A DNA stretch of 19,470 nucleotides from Scytonema sp. UIC 10036 (GCF_009725235.1 NZ_WJFC01000246.1:1-19470), one strand, 5' to 3'. Numbered from the stretch's first letter, positions 7,626 through 16,169 are shown. Notes: a model not told the origin generated them from the sequence alone. Program-made: numbers and translations.

Positions 7626-8219
7626 TCCCAAGAATACTCAAGAAAAATTCAGCCCATAGTCGAGTTTTTTAAAACCGTATTTCCGCCATCACAAGATTTA
7701 ATTTCATATGCAGCAGCATTTATTGACAACTCAGTTTGGTATTGTTCTCTTGACTATCAAACTCTCGATACTTGGAGTCGTAATCGTCGTGTTGTTGCCA
7801 AAGTTGAGTATGGTTATGAAGAAGGTGATACTCGGTTTGTAGTGACATCGTTAACTACTAATAAAATTCCACCCGGACGACTTTATACTCAAAAATATTG
7901 TCCGCGAGGCAACATGGAAAATTGTTTAAAAGAGCAAAAATTAGGGTTGCATAGTGATAGAACTAGTACTCACACATTTGAAGGAAATCAATTGCGTCTG
8001 TGGTTTGCATCTGTTGCGTATATTTTGATGAATGCTCTGCGGAAGCAATGTTTATCAAAGACAGAATTCAAAAATGCAACTGTTGAAACCATCCGTACAA
8101 AACTCTTGAAGCTAGGGGCTGTTATTACTATCAGTAAGCGACGGATTATAATCGCAATTAGTCATGCTTGCCCTTATCAGGCGATTTTTGCAATGATTTA
8201 TCAGCTGTCTAAACCATAA
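7626..8219 (+). pseudogene. IS1380-type transposase, C-terminal fragment (copy 2)
   Basis: An open frame in register with the stop at 8217-8219 encodes about 190 residues of the same C-terminal half as the remnant at 3022-3639. It includes WSRNRRVVAKVEY, IPPGRLYTQKY, RGNMENCLKEQKLG and the DRTSTHTFEG block. Protein and DNA similarity to copy 1 is high but clearly below identity. Similarity starts near a shared CAAG about 25 bp before the common segment GTCGAGTTTTTT and ends close to the C-terminus, where copy 2 terminates a little earlier. The catalytic N-terminal half is absent. Not functional as a transposase. Confidence 0.8.
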
Positions 8220-8432
8220 AGTGACTGGGCATATTTTAATGCCAATACGTCAGCTTGGAAGTTTAGTGCATCGCCTTGCTCAACTGTAATCTTTATCTCC
8301 ATAGAGATGTACCCAGATTTTTTCTATAGATTCTACTAAAAAAACCAGAGTTTTGAAGTGAAATACAAAACTTAAGAATATGTAACCAGGAATTATTAGG
8401 GTTTGCACTTGGAGTGCGATCGCGTCCTCAGC

Positions 8433-8990
8433 TTACCGATAATGACTATCATCCAAGCACTTCATCAATTCATCAGTCTCGTCCTCATCCAATCCTTCAG
8501 AAAATGCCTTGCTTTCCCACTCCTGACTTGTATGAGTTTCGCCCTCATGTTTGGATAAAAAATTTTGAACAACCTCGCTCTTATTTCCAACAGTTATTTC
8601 CTTCTCAACTTCCTTAACCGCTACTTCTGCCATGGTTAACCGCTGTAGGAATGCAAACAGTTCGTCGTCGAGGTAGGCGTAGTCTATAGCTTGCCCGATT
8701 GTGCTGATGGTCCTTACCTTAGCACCAGACGACAGCAGTGCTTCAAACCCAGGCTTGGCTTTGAAATACCAAAACTTATCACCACGCAAGTGGAAGAACG
8801 GCAGTTCGATATCGGCGTTATGATTGGCATATCCCAAAACCTGCCACAGCTTGAGAAATGCTGCGATTAACTCAGGAGATAGAGAAATTTGATTGCGCCT
8901 TATCTCCCCTTGCTCGATGAGTTCCATAACAGAAAGGAAACATAATATAGTAACAAGTATTAACCCAAGTTGCGGATTATAAAATACCAA
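8433..8990 (-). CDS. HNH-type restriction endonuclease N-terminal domain, chimeric or truncated
   Basis: Of 185 residues, about 14-116 resemble the N-terminal domain of COG3440-type HNH restriction endonucleases: a helix LSVMELIEQGEI, the basic RRNQI turn, and the hallmark PFFHLRGDKFWYF (64-76), then AYLDDELFAFL (105-115). The HNH nuclease domain that should follow is absent. The last about 66 residues, from an internal Met120 (8633), are acidic and unrelated to the family as far as I can tell, and could be a second small protein fused in frame. The first helix also reads well in another frame (MFLSVMELI) if one C of a CC near 8940 is removed, so a 5' frameshift is possible. Starts at TTG 8990 or ATG 8927 are both weak. 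Probably a relic of a defence gene. Confidence 0.55.
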   Translation of the reverse strand: MVFYNPQLGLILVTILCFLSVMELIEQGEIRRNQISLSPELIAAFLKLWQVLGYANHNADIELPFFHLRGDKFWYFKAKPGFEALLSSGAKVRTISTIGQAIDYAYLDDELFAFLQRLTMAEVAVKEVEKEITVGNKSEVVQNFLSKHEGETHTSQEWESKAFSEGLDEDETDELMKCLDDSHYR

Positions 8991-9138
8991 CTTACTACTG
9001 AGTACGAATAGGCACTATAAAGTGAGGGTTAGGTCACGCATAACCGGCTCAATACCTCATTCGCGCAAGTAAGGATTTTGTCAGCAGTATCAGCCAAAAA
9101 TTTTACTTCATTTAACTCGACAAGGAGAATATCAATAC

Positions 9139-9699
9139 ATGAACATTTCACCATTTCTCAATAAAAAGCTCGCTCGACGTTTTAAAGGATACGACTTTGA
9201 TGGCAATGGCTACGCCGAGAAAACAGATTTCGAGCAGGCTGTTGCCAGGATGTGCGAGGCATTTGGTCATGGACCTGATTCCGCAGCGCGACAGCGATTA
9301 TATGACCTCACCATGCAACTTTGGCAGCGTCTTGTCACCACTGCTGATGCCAATGCAGATGGTCGTATCAGCGAAGCCGAATACTTGAATGCATTTGCCA
9401 ACAGTATGCTTGTAACCCCGGAAAACTTTGAGCAAGGCTATCGTCCGTTTTGCTCGGCGGTCATGGACATCGTCGATGTCGATGGCGATGGTCGTCAAAG
9501 TTTAGAGGAATATGAACTTTGGATGCATACGTTGATCAACGTGCCAAAGGCCGATACACGTGTGGCTTTCCGCCTGCTCGATAAGGATGGCATCGGCTAT
9601 ATCACCACCGATGAAATGGTGGAGGCTATCCGCGAATACTACTTCAACGAAGACCCGCAATCGATTGGAAGCTGGTTGCTAGGTCCGCTTGATTCCTAA
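9139..9699 (+). CDS. Calerythrin-like EF-hand calcium-binding protein
   Basis: A 186-residue soluble protein with four EF-hand loops spaced as in calerythrin and sarcoplasmic calcium-binding proteins. Loop 1 is Asp19-Asp30 (DFDGNGYAEKTD, with Asp rather than Glu at position 12). Loop 2 is Asp70-Glu81 (DANADGRISEAE, canonical). Loop 3 is Asp113-Glu124 (DVDGDGRQSLEE, canonical). Loop 4 is Asp148-Glu159 (DKDGIGYITTDE, with Ile at position 5, so a weaker site). No signal peptide or membrane segment is visible, so it is probably an intracellular calcium buffer or sensor. A clear AAGGAG ribosome-binding site (9122-9127) precedes the ATG by 11 bp. Base composition is somewhat richer in GC than its neighbours. 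It stands alone; the next 300 bp downstream carry no gene on this strand. Confidence 0.9.
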   Translation: MNISPFLNKKLARRFKGYDFDGNGYAEKTDFEQAVARMCEAFGHGPDSAARQRLYDLTMQLWQRLVTTADANADGRISEAEYLNAFANSMLVTPENFEQGYRPFCSAVMDIVDVDGDGRQSLEEYELWMHTLINVPKADTRVAFRLLDKDGIGYITTDEMVEAIREYYFNEDPQSIGSWLLGPLDS

Positions 9700-10004
9700 C
9701 CGGCACAAGATAGACTAGTACACAACGGCAGAAGTAACGCCAAAACCGCCAATATGACCGAAGAGGCAGGGGAGCTTAAGAGCGCTCTTGCTGAGAGAAA
9801 GATTCTGGAATTCCCCTTCCTCATTGCCACCACGCGTATGTAAAACCCAGACATAATCCCAATACACCTCTTCATCTTCTTCACTACAAGCAAGTTGAAT
9901 TATTTGTTTTGAGCCACTCCGCGAGAAGACAGCTGCGCGGATTTTGCTATCGAATTGGGGTTAACTTTTTGCTCGGACTCCGGAGAGACAGCTATCTGCG
10001 TCAG

Positions 10005-10075
10005 GTAAGGAAGCCCACGTCGCCGTGTCTTCCTCCCCTAAGAACCGGACTTGATACTTACGCATCATCCGGCTC
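10005..10075 (-). ncRNA. Group II intron 3' end: domains V and VI
   Basis: On the minus strand, 10075-10042 forms a 34-nt hairpin with the hallmarks of group II intron domain V. It starts GAGCCGG and ends CCGGTTC, which pair perfectly; the AGC catalytic triad is in place. There is an internal bulge, then a second stem (GATGC/GTATC) capped by a GTAA tetraloop. A domain VI-like stem (GGAAG paired with CTTCC, about 10034-10012) with an unpaired A near the 3' side follows. The exact 3' splice site, near 10005-10012, cannot be fixed. The 5' part of the intron is missing, so this is a dead 3' remnant. Confidence 0.75.
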
Positions 10076-10189
10076 AAGCCTTAGTGACTTCCTAGTGTGT
10101 ACAGTTTTGTGGCACGTTTTATGGAGGTGTATGAGGTTGTTAACATCGTCTTTTCCTCTATTCTTGACGGCAATTTTATGCAGGGCTAG
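10058..10189 (-). pseudogene. Group II intron maturase, C-terminal HNH endonuclease remnant
   Basis: A 43-codon minus-strand frame encodes a degenerate HNH endonuclease tail of a group II intron-encoded reverse transcriptase: LHKIAVKNRGKDDVNNLIHL followed by HKTCHKTVH. Family members normally have a His-His pair at the start of this block, here His-Lys. An in-frame stop precedes it and a shifted CQxGL-like zinc-binding segment lies just upstream, so several frameshifts have accumulated. The frame ends at a TAA within the domain V loop. The RT and maturase domains are gone. This agrees in strand and order with the domain V/VI hairpins. Confidence 0.7.
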
Positions 10190-10306
10190 CGCGTCTCAAA
10201 CCCTATTGACAAGCGGATTTGCTGGAGCGACAATAGAGTCTGGAAGAAAGTGGCACGCTTCTGAGGTAAGGTAAGGTTTAATTCATCTAGCTGTAACCCT
10301 CTCGTC

Positions 10307-10684
10307 ATGGCAACAGGATTTGAGAAGAAAAGTCAAACTGAAACATCTTTTACACCTAGCGTAGATAGCGTTGACATTATCAGTAAGTTTAAAGAATACT
10401 TCACACAAGTAAAAGATCCAAGGGTGGAAAGAACGAGATGGCATTTACTGACCGATATCATTACCATTTCAATTCTGGCTGTCATCGCTGGTGCTCAAGG
10501 ATGGGAGGATATTGAAGAGTATGGAGTTAATAAAAAAGAATGGTTGTCAACATTTTTAGAACTCCCGTTTGGAATTCCCAGCCCCGATACTTTTAGGAGA
10601 GTGTTTGAGAGAATTAATCCCAAAGAATTTGAGCAATGTTTTCGGGTGTGGATACAATCATTAGTTCAGGGTAATCGCATCTAA
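10307..10684 (+). pseudogene. ISAs1-type transposase, N-terminal fragment cut by another ISAs1
   Basis: The first about 118 residues are the N-terminal DDE_Tnp_1-associated domain of ISAs1-family transposases, with KDPRVERTRWHLLTDIITIS, then AGAQGWEDIEEYG, FGIPSPDTFRRVF and INPKEFEQCF. The DDE catalytic part is absent. From 10667 onward the frame runs into the left terminal repeat of the ISAs1 element at 10667-12210 and stops inside it. It is clearly divergent from that element's own transposase, so it belonged to a different ISAs1 relative. The missing 3' part is not found after 12210. Confidence 0.8.
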
Positions 10685-12210
10685 ATTCGTATAAATTATA
10701 CTTGACAGATGGCAGAAATTATAAATCAAAAACCTTTTTGCTATCAAAGATGTCTTGGAGAATCTCAAGCGGTTAATCTGAGAATGAGTAAAGGTTTGTA
10801 TTCCCTGGGAAGTTACAATGGCAAAAGGCTTTGGTAAGCTCGCTTTAAAACCGAATCAGGAGAAAGAGGCACAGATCTTGAGAAAGAGCGTTCTCAAGCA
10901 TTTTCAGCACCTGCAAGACCCCAGAGTAGATCGAACGAAAGACCATAGCCTACAAGCGATCGTCACGATGGCAATTTTGGCAGTACTTTCAGGAGCGGAT
11001 GGGTTTGTAGCCATCGAAACCTACGGTAAAGCAAAGCAGGCGTGGCTAGAGACGTTTTTAGACTTACCCCACGGAATTCCGTCACATGATACCTTTGGGC
11101 GAGTGTTTGCTATGCTTGATCCTGAAGAGTTACAAAACAGCTTTCTGAGTTGGGTGAGCAGCATTACAGATAAATTAGGACTCGACGTGATTCATGTCGA
11201 TGGAAAAACAGCCAAAGGTTCCTATGACCGAGAGGGCTTGCCTCAAATCGCTGCATAGTGTCAGTGCCTGGAGTAGTGAGCATGGGTTGGTATTAGCTCA
11301 ACAAAAAGTTGACGACAAGTCGAATGAAATTACGGCGGTGCCCTTGCTGCTGAAGTTGCTCAACCTGAAAGGGGCTGTAGTAACCCTTGATGCCATGGGA
11401 ACCCAAATAGAGATTGCCACCCAGATTAAGCAAGCCGAAGGGGAGTATGTACTAGCTCTCAAAGGCAACCAAGGAAAGCTCAGTCAGCAAGTAGAAGCTT
11501 GGTTTAGGCAGGCTCAAGTGATGAACTGGCAAGGAATTGAGTACAGCTACCACGAGACTGTGGAGGCGGGACATCATCGCATCGAAACTCGTCAGGTTTG
11601 GGCGGTGCCGGTAAGTCAATTAGGGTCGTTGCATCGGCAAAGCCAATGGGTAGGTTTAACCAGTGTCGTCATGGTTTGTAGTACCCGTCAATTATGGAAC
11701 AAAACGACCACGGAAGTTCGCTTCTATATTAGTAGTTTGGCAGCCGATGCCTTACGGCACAATCAGGTGATTCGGTCTCACTGGAGCATTGAAAATAGTT
11801 TGCATTGGGTGCTTGATGTCACCTTTAATGAAGATGCTAGTCGCATTCGTCAGGGATATGCCGCAGAAAATCTCGGACTATTGCGTCGATTGAGTGTGAG
11901 CTTGCTCAAACGCGAACCATCCAGGCTGAGTTTGAAGATGAAGCGTTATCACGCTGGAATGAACAATGATTTCTTGATGAAAATCCTGGCAGCCAGCGCG
12001 AAGAAGTGAAGTTTTTCACAACTGGATACGAGAGTGATGACAGTTATAGGATTCCTGTTTGATTTTTGAACACCAGCTCATCCGCTTAGGACTAGCATAA
12101 GAACACATCTTAATTTTGGAGATTTGTTCAGTTTAGAGCTTGAATTGTGTGGTTAAATTTTAGAGGCATTTACAGTAATTTGAGAACTCGATTAAGATGC
12201 GATTACCCTG
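10667..12210 (+). mobile_element. ISAs1-family insertion sequence with terminal inverted repeats
   Basis: The left end begins CAGGGTAATCGCATCT at 10667-10682 and the right end is its exact reverse complement finishing at 12210. The match continues with one or two changes for a few more bases. CAGGG ends fit the ISAs1 family. The element is about 1.54 kb and carries one frameshifted transposase. No 8-10 bp target duplication is seen, and the right flank does not continue the transposase interrupted on the left, so a deletion or recombination happened after insertion. Confidence 0.7.
10818..12009 (+). pseudogene. ISAs1-family transposase with a single frameshift
   Basis: Two frames together give a nearly complete ISAs1 transposase of about 395 residues. 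The first frame (10818-11258) has the N-terminal associated domain and the first catalytic Asp (Asp128 in HVDGKTAKGS). The second frame continues from about 11240 to the TGA at 12007-12009 with the second Asp (VVTLDAMGTQ), the third acidic residue in HWSIENSLHWVLDV and the family C-terminus. The two join at about 11235-11246 if one base is removed from the GGGCTTGCC region. There is no slippery heptamer typical of programmed frameshifting, so a recent inactivating 1-bp insertion is the simplest reading. All catalytic residues are otherwise present, which points to recent decay. Confidence 0.85.
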
Positions 12211-12338
12211 CAACAAGCGCTTTCCTATCCCCCAAGCACCCGTACAAGCTGGTAATGCACCTTTACCTGTTGATGCGTACAAGAGCTTTTTTTAAAAGAA
12301 CTCAGGAGTCAGGAGACAGAATTCAGTACTATGAAGAA

Positions 12339-12414
12339 GAATTCAGAATCTAGAAGTCAGAATCAAGTTCGTTGAGGATTCATGCGCTCATTCTGACTCC
12401 TGATTTCTGAATTC
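12339..12414. repeat. 25-bp inverted repeat (dispersed GAATTCAG-type repeat)
   Basis: The arms 12339-12363 and 12390-12414 are reverse complements with few mismatches. Both start GAATTCAGA and end AGTCAGAAT on their own strand, around a 26-nt loop. Related runs (CAGGAGTCAGGAGACAGAAT) lie just to the left. This kind of sequence is a common intergenic repeat in cyanobacteria. The rest of 12210-12503 shows no gene; one 30-codon open stretch at about 12206-12295 is not recognised. Confidence 0.6.
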
Positions 12415-12503
12415 TTTGTGAATTGCCACAGCAGCAAATGCTCATTGAGGGAGATTGGTAAAATAGACGCACAAACCTACCTGTAAACCTAAGAATTCCA
12501 ATT

Positions 12504-12743
12504 ATGAGCAACACTAACAGTGACAACAAGATTTCTCAAAAAGATTATTTCGAGCTAACTCCTACTGAACATGAAGCATTAGCTCAACAAGCAGTGAGAG
12601 ATGCAATCGCACGAATGCACAAAGGAGGAATACCTACAGTCGAAGTTGACAATGATGGTCAACTACATCACCGTCATCCAGATGGAACGCTAACACCAAT
12701 TACAATCAACCAGAAAGATGAGACAACCGAACAATCAACCTAA
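12504..12743 (+). CDS. Small acidic protein, probable antitoxin of the zeta-like kinase
   Basis: A 79-residue, acidic, His-rich protein. The N-terminal third is polar, the middle (PTEHEALAQQAVRDAIARMH, about 25-44) is a predicted helix, and the C-terminal part (VEVDNDGQLHHRHPDGTLTP) looks like a small beta unit. The gene overlaps the next one by 26 bp in a different frame, so the two are translationally coupled. Gene order, small size and overlap fit the antitoxin half of a zeta-type toxin-antitoxin module, but I do not recognise the family and the role is inferred from context. No strong ribosome-binding site is visible in front of the ATG. Confidence 0.65.
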   Translation: MSNTNSDNKISQKDYFELTPTEHEALAQQAVRDAIARMHKGGIPTVEVDNDGQLHHRHPDGTLTPITINQKDETTEQST

Positions 12744-13821
12744 ACTAGTCGTCTTTGCTGGTCCTAATGGCAGTGGAAAATCTACTATCACGAACATCCT
12801 TCGAGAAACAACAAATTTCCCTGCCAACTATATTAACCCAGATGAAATCGCACTTACTCTAACCGAAAACAATCCCAATCGCAAAGCATACCAAGCTGCT
12901 CAAATTGCGGAGGAGCTACGCCAAAGTTATATCAACCAAAGGGAATCCTTCGCCTTTGAGACAGTAATGTCTCACCCCAGCAAGTTAAAACTCATGAAAC
13001 AAGCTCTCATGTCTGGCTACCAGGTAGAATTAGTGTTTGTTGCTACCTCAAACCCAGAAATCAATATCAATAGGGTGAGACAGCGCGTAGCAGAGGGTGG
13101 ACACGACGTTCCTGCTGATAAAATTCGAGAAAGGTACAATCGTACCATTGAATTATTACCAGCAGCAGTTGAAATAGCAAACCGGGTTCGTATATATGAC
13201 AACAGCACCATTCCCCAACAAGCTGTCGTTATCGAAAATGGTCAAATTACCTACCAGTCAGAAGAAATACCCAACTGGGTACAAACCACACTTACTAAAC
13301 TAGAAGAAAGAGCAAGCGATCGCTCTCAAATAGCAACCAACTTTCCTACCACATCAGCCAATATTGACAGTGGGAAGTACGTGGGGACAGTTAGCCAAAC
13401 GACCAACAATTATATAGTGCAGCAAACAGGGGATAGCCGAATACTTCACGATCGCAGTATTGTTAAGGGTGAGTTTGAAACGGGGGACAATATCAGGATT
13501 GCCTATCGAGATGGTAACGTGGCAGCTACGGTACAACCCACCCAGGAAAATCAACAATGGGCTGAAAGTATATTGCCGATCGCCACTAATATCCTCCAGG
13601 TTAGACGGCAAGAAAACCGAGTAGAAAACCCAAGTAGGGGAATCGAACTTGTACGAGAAAATAACTATCAGTTGCAGCTAAACCGCAACAACGAAACTCT
13701 TACCATTTCATCAGTTGGTGACAATCGGACAGTTGCATCTTACGACTTAGCAGAAAGTACCGTCATTGCCGCCAATCCTAGCGTACAAGATAAACAATAC
13801 TGGCTCTCAAGAAGCCAATAA
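12718..13821 (+). CDS. Zeta-toxin-like P-loop kinase with KfrB-like C-terminal domain
   Basis: A 367-residue protein. The N-terminal part (8-165) is a zeta-toxin/PezT-like P-loop kinase: Walker A GPNGSGKS (15-22), INPDEIA (39-45), a FETV substrate-site segment (80-83), and the RVAEGGHDVP stretch (123-132) with basic residues before and after, typical of the lid in this family. Characterised zeta toxins phosphorylate UDP-GlcNAc and block cell-wall synthesis. Residues 217-275 (GKYVGTVSQTTNNYIVQQTG and an IAYRDG strand) resemble the KfrB domain of plasmid proteins. A further beta-rich C-terminal domain follows (276-367). The start overlaps the upstream small gene by 26 bp. The combination suggests a plasmid maintenance toxin with an added plasmid-linked domain. 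The target is inferred from the family only. Confidence 0.85.
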   Translation: MRQPNNQPKLVVFAGPNGSGKSTITNILRETTNFPANYINPDEIALTLTENNPNRKAYQAAQIAEELRQSYINQRESFAFETVMSHPSKLKLMKQALMSGYQVELVFVATSNPEININRVRQRVAEGGHDVPADKIRERYNRTIELLPAAVEIANRVRIYDNSTIPQQAVVIENGQITYQSEEIPNWVQTTLTKLEERASDRSQIATNFPTTSANIDSGKYVGTVSQTTNNYIVQQTGDSRILHDRSIVKGEFETGDNIRIAYRDGNVAATVQPTQENQQWAESILPIATNILQVRRQENRVENPSRGIELVRENNYQLQLNRNNETLTISSVGDNRTVASYDLAESTVIAANPSVQDKQYWLSRSQ

Positions 13822-13853
13822 TCCCAAGTTGAACACGCTAAGAAATCAAGCAC

Positions 13854-14117
13854 CTATAATGAAATAAGAGTGAGTCTCATGGTAACGGGTTTCAAATCTC
13901 CTAAAAATCCTCCGGTAAGAAGCTCAAAGATTGTGTCCGTGAAATTCTTGTCTCCATTACTTCCTTTAAGGATAATCTCACTGCCAACTTCCCAAGTTGA
14001 TATCACTTCTTTTAGAGGATAATATTGGACAATTTTGTCTGAAGTCGTTAACGCATCAAATAATATATGCGGCGGTACATCGATTGACAAATCTTTTTCT
14101 ATTGAAAACGTTGTCAT
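13854..14117 (-). pseudogene. SRPBCC/AHSA1-type protein, 3'-truncated
   Basis: The first about 60 residues fit the start of a SRPBCC (START-like, AHSA1-type) ligand-binding domain: IEKDLSIDVPPHILFDALTT followed by a WEVGSEIILKG strand and GDKNFTD. Full-length members have about 140-150 residues, whereas this frame ends after 87, and the last 26 residues look unrelated to the family. The 5' end is genuine: a strong AAAGGAGAGG signal (about 14122-14131 on the plus strand) precedes the ATG. The gene therefore lost its 3' half at about 13935, next to the zeta-toxin module with which it is convergent. Confidence 0.65.
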
Positions 14118-14329
14118 AATTCCTCTCCTTTGATGCTGAATGTCATACCATAAATTTTAGAGTAACGTACTGATGAGATAAAAATTCATCTGAGTAGGAA
14201 TCTGGTATGACTGTGAGTATTTTTACTACTCCTCTAGTTTAGATTGTCAAACTATAGTGTTCCCAAGATATTTGAATTTGGAACTCAATATTTTCCATCC
14301 AGAATTTCTATCGCGTCCGGCTGGAATTG

Positions 14330-14495
14330 GTAACTTTTCACTCCCCCCCCCTTAAGGATACAGCTGGTCAATGGGGAATCAGACGCCCTAATGTTGAATC
14401 AGAATGGGTCATCGGACTCAACCGCATCCGATAGACAGGCTCGCGAACTCAACCGCATCCGATAGACAGGCTCGCGAACTCAACCGCATCCGATA
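14330..14495. repeat. Left inverted arm with three 31-bp-spaced repeats
   Basis: After the GTAA end and a C-run comes TAAGGATACAGCTGG and then three copies of ACTCAACCGCATCCG at 14416, 14447 and 14478, exactly 31 bp apart, with ATAGACAGGCTCGCGA between them. It is the reverse complement of 16286-16450. The upstream sequence 14118-14329 shows no gene or recognisable element. Confidence 0.85.
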
Positions 14496-14606
14496 TAACC
14501 TTTCACTCCCTCCATAGGCGTAGCATGAAAATTAGCCAATGAGAATCTATAGTAAAGACGTTTGGCTCAAAAGATGGTAATGTAAGGAGACAGAAGCATA
14601 AAAGAC

Positions 14607-16169
14607 TTGATGAATCGACTGAGTAGAGATGACCTATCACAGATGAACCAGGAGTACTTCCAATCTCTGAACAAGGAGAGATTAGTGGAAGTGGCAGGAA
14701 ATCTACATGCGCTTGCAGTCGAACAATTAGAACAATTAGAGCAGAATTCAACCAATAGTTCAAAGCCGCCGTCATCAGACAGTCCCTTTCATCAAAAAGC
14801 AGTAGAGTTGGACTGTGGGAAAACACGCTCCAGAGAATCAACAGAAAAATTTAACATCCGCTCAAGAGGATGAGACACAAAAAGTTGAAGAGAACCCTCA
14901 GAGTTCGTCAAAAGTGCAAGGGTTTGGAAAGCGAGGGCCGGGAAAGCAGCCAGGAACTAAGGGGATGTGGCGGATGACACCTTTAGTTCCAACTCGGACG
15001 ATTCCGCATTACCCAGAAAATTGTGCCGCGTGCAATGCTCCTGTTGTTTTGGGAGCAGAGAGTAAGCCATATATGGGGTACTACGTTCTGGAGCTAGAAA
15101 AACACGAATCTGGTGTTGAGGTGAAGTGCCAACTGCACCATTACTATGAAGCAACTTGTGAGTGTGGACACCATACCAAAGCGCTTCCTGGTTGTGGGTA
15201 TGTATCTGTAGTTGAGGGAAGGCGCAAAGATTTGCAGTTGCAGGAGTATGGGCTAGTCGGACCGATGAAAAGCCACCTTCATCGCTAGCCTTGCAGTGCG
15301 CTACCGGATGTCGAGACCAAAGATTCAAGAGTTCTTGGCAGACTGGGTGGGTGTGGAACTGAGTATTGGGACTCTAGACAAGTGCATTCGAGAAGTCGGT
15401 ATTGCCTGCGTTCCGGTAGTGGAAAAGTTAATTGAAGAATTCTTGCGGCAGAGGTGATTCATCTTGATGAAACCCCTTGGTATGAAAAAGGAAAATTTTG
15501 TTGGTTATGGGTGGCAATTACGAGCACCATAGCGGTGTACCACATCGGCAGTCGCAAAAAGGAAGAACTGTTGCACTTAATTACTGAGGCTTTCATCGGC
15601 TGGTTAGTCACCGATGGCTATGGCGCTTACAGCAGTTATGAGAAACGCCAACACTGTTTAGCACACTTAATTCGTAAAGCGATTGCCTTAACTCAAGTTG
15701 TAGACAAAGAAGCTGCCGATTTAGGACAGTGGTTGCTAGAAGAGTTGAGGGAATTAATCCGAACCCTCGACTCTGGCGACTCTGACAACAACCACTCCCC
15801 AGTCCCCGCTCGCCTCAGCCCTTGTTTGCCTCCTCGCGAGCGCTGCAAAACATCCTAAATTGAAAGCTCACCGCACAAGAGATTTTACGAGATTGGGATG
15901 CTGTGGTTGCGTTTGTCTCTCATCCTGGCTTGCCACCCACTAATAACGAGGCCGAACGTGCGCTTCGACATGCAGTCATTGCACGACGTATCACCTACGG
16001 TACTCGCACAACCGAAGGTAGTTTGGCTTATTGCTCTGTCTTAAGCGTCATTGAAACCTGTCGTTTGCGAAAAATCGATCCTTGGTCTTACATTGCCACC
16101 GTGATTGCTCAAGCTCGCAAGGGAATATTTCCCCCTCCCTTTCCCATTGTTTTTCCATCTGCCACTTAA
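14607..16169 (+). pseudogene. IS66-family transposase, multiply frameshifted
   Basis: The IS66-type transposase is spread over several frames. 14607-14820 holds the N-terminal coiled region ending STNSSKPPSSDSPFHQK. 14815-15288 holds the linker GKRGPGKQPGT and a CxxC / CECGHH zinc-binding segment. 15285-15455 holds the region RPKIQEFLADWVGVEL in another frame. 15454-15770 holds the first and second catalytic Asp (HLDETPWY and VTDGYGAYSSY). 15870-16169 holds the catalytic Glu in TNNEAERALR. At least four frameshifts are needed, and about 30-40 residues between 15770 and 15870 are replaced by unrelated codons. The final stop TAA (16167-16169) is part of the repeat that follows. All three DDE residues survive, but no single product can be made. 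Confidence 0.85.

Noticed and set aside
7417..7641. 74-residue minus-strand open frame
   Set aside because: Its centre is the translation of the dispersed repeat at 7481-7524 and its end is the 14-bp inverted repeat. There is no start signal, though a short piece (AELADYLERVQIHNQ) could be debris of an unknown gene.
9778..9789. AAGAGCGCTCTT palindrome as a terminator of the EF-hand gene
   Set aside because: It is 79 bp past the stop, has no loop and no T-run; it could be chance.
9909..10274. 121-residue plus-strand open frame
   Set aside because: It runs antisense across the group II intron domain V/VI and the HNH remnant and has no protein-like features.
11225..11258. Programmed frameshifting in the ISAs1 transposase
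   Set aside because: No slippery heptamer or clear stimulatory hairpin is visible at the junction, and ISAs1 transposases are normally single-frame.
12147..12353. 68-residue plus-strand open frame
   Set aside because: It crosses the right end of the ISAs1 element and enters the GAATTCAG-type repeat; composition is not gene-like.
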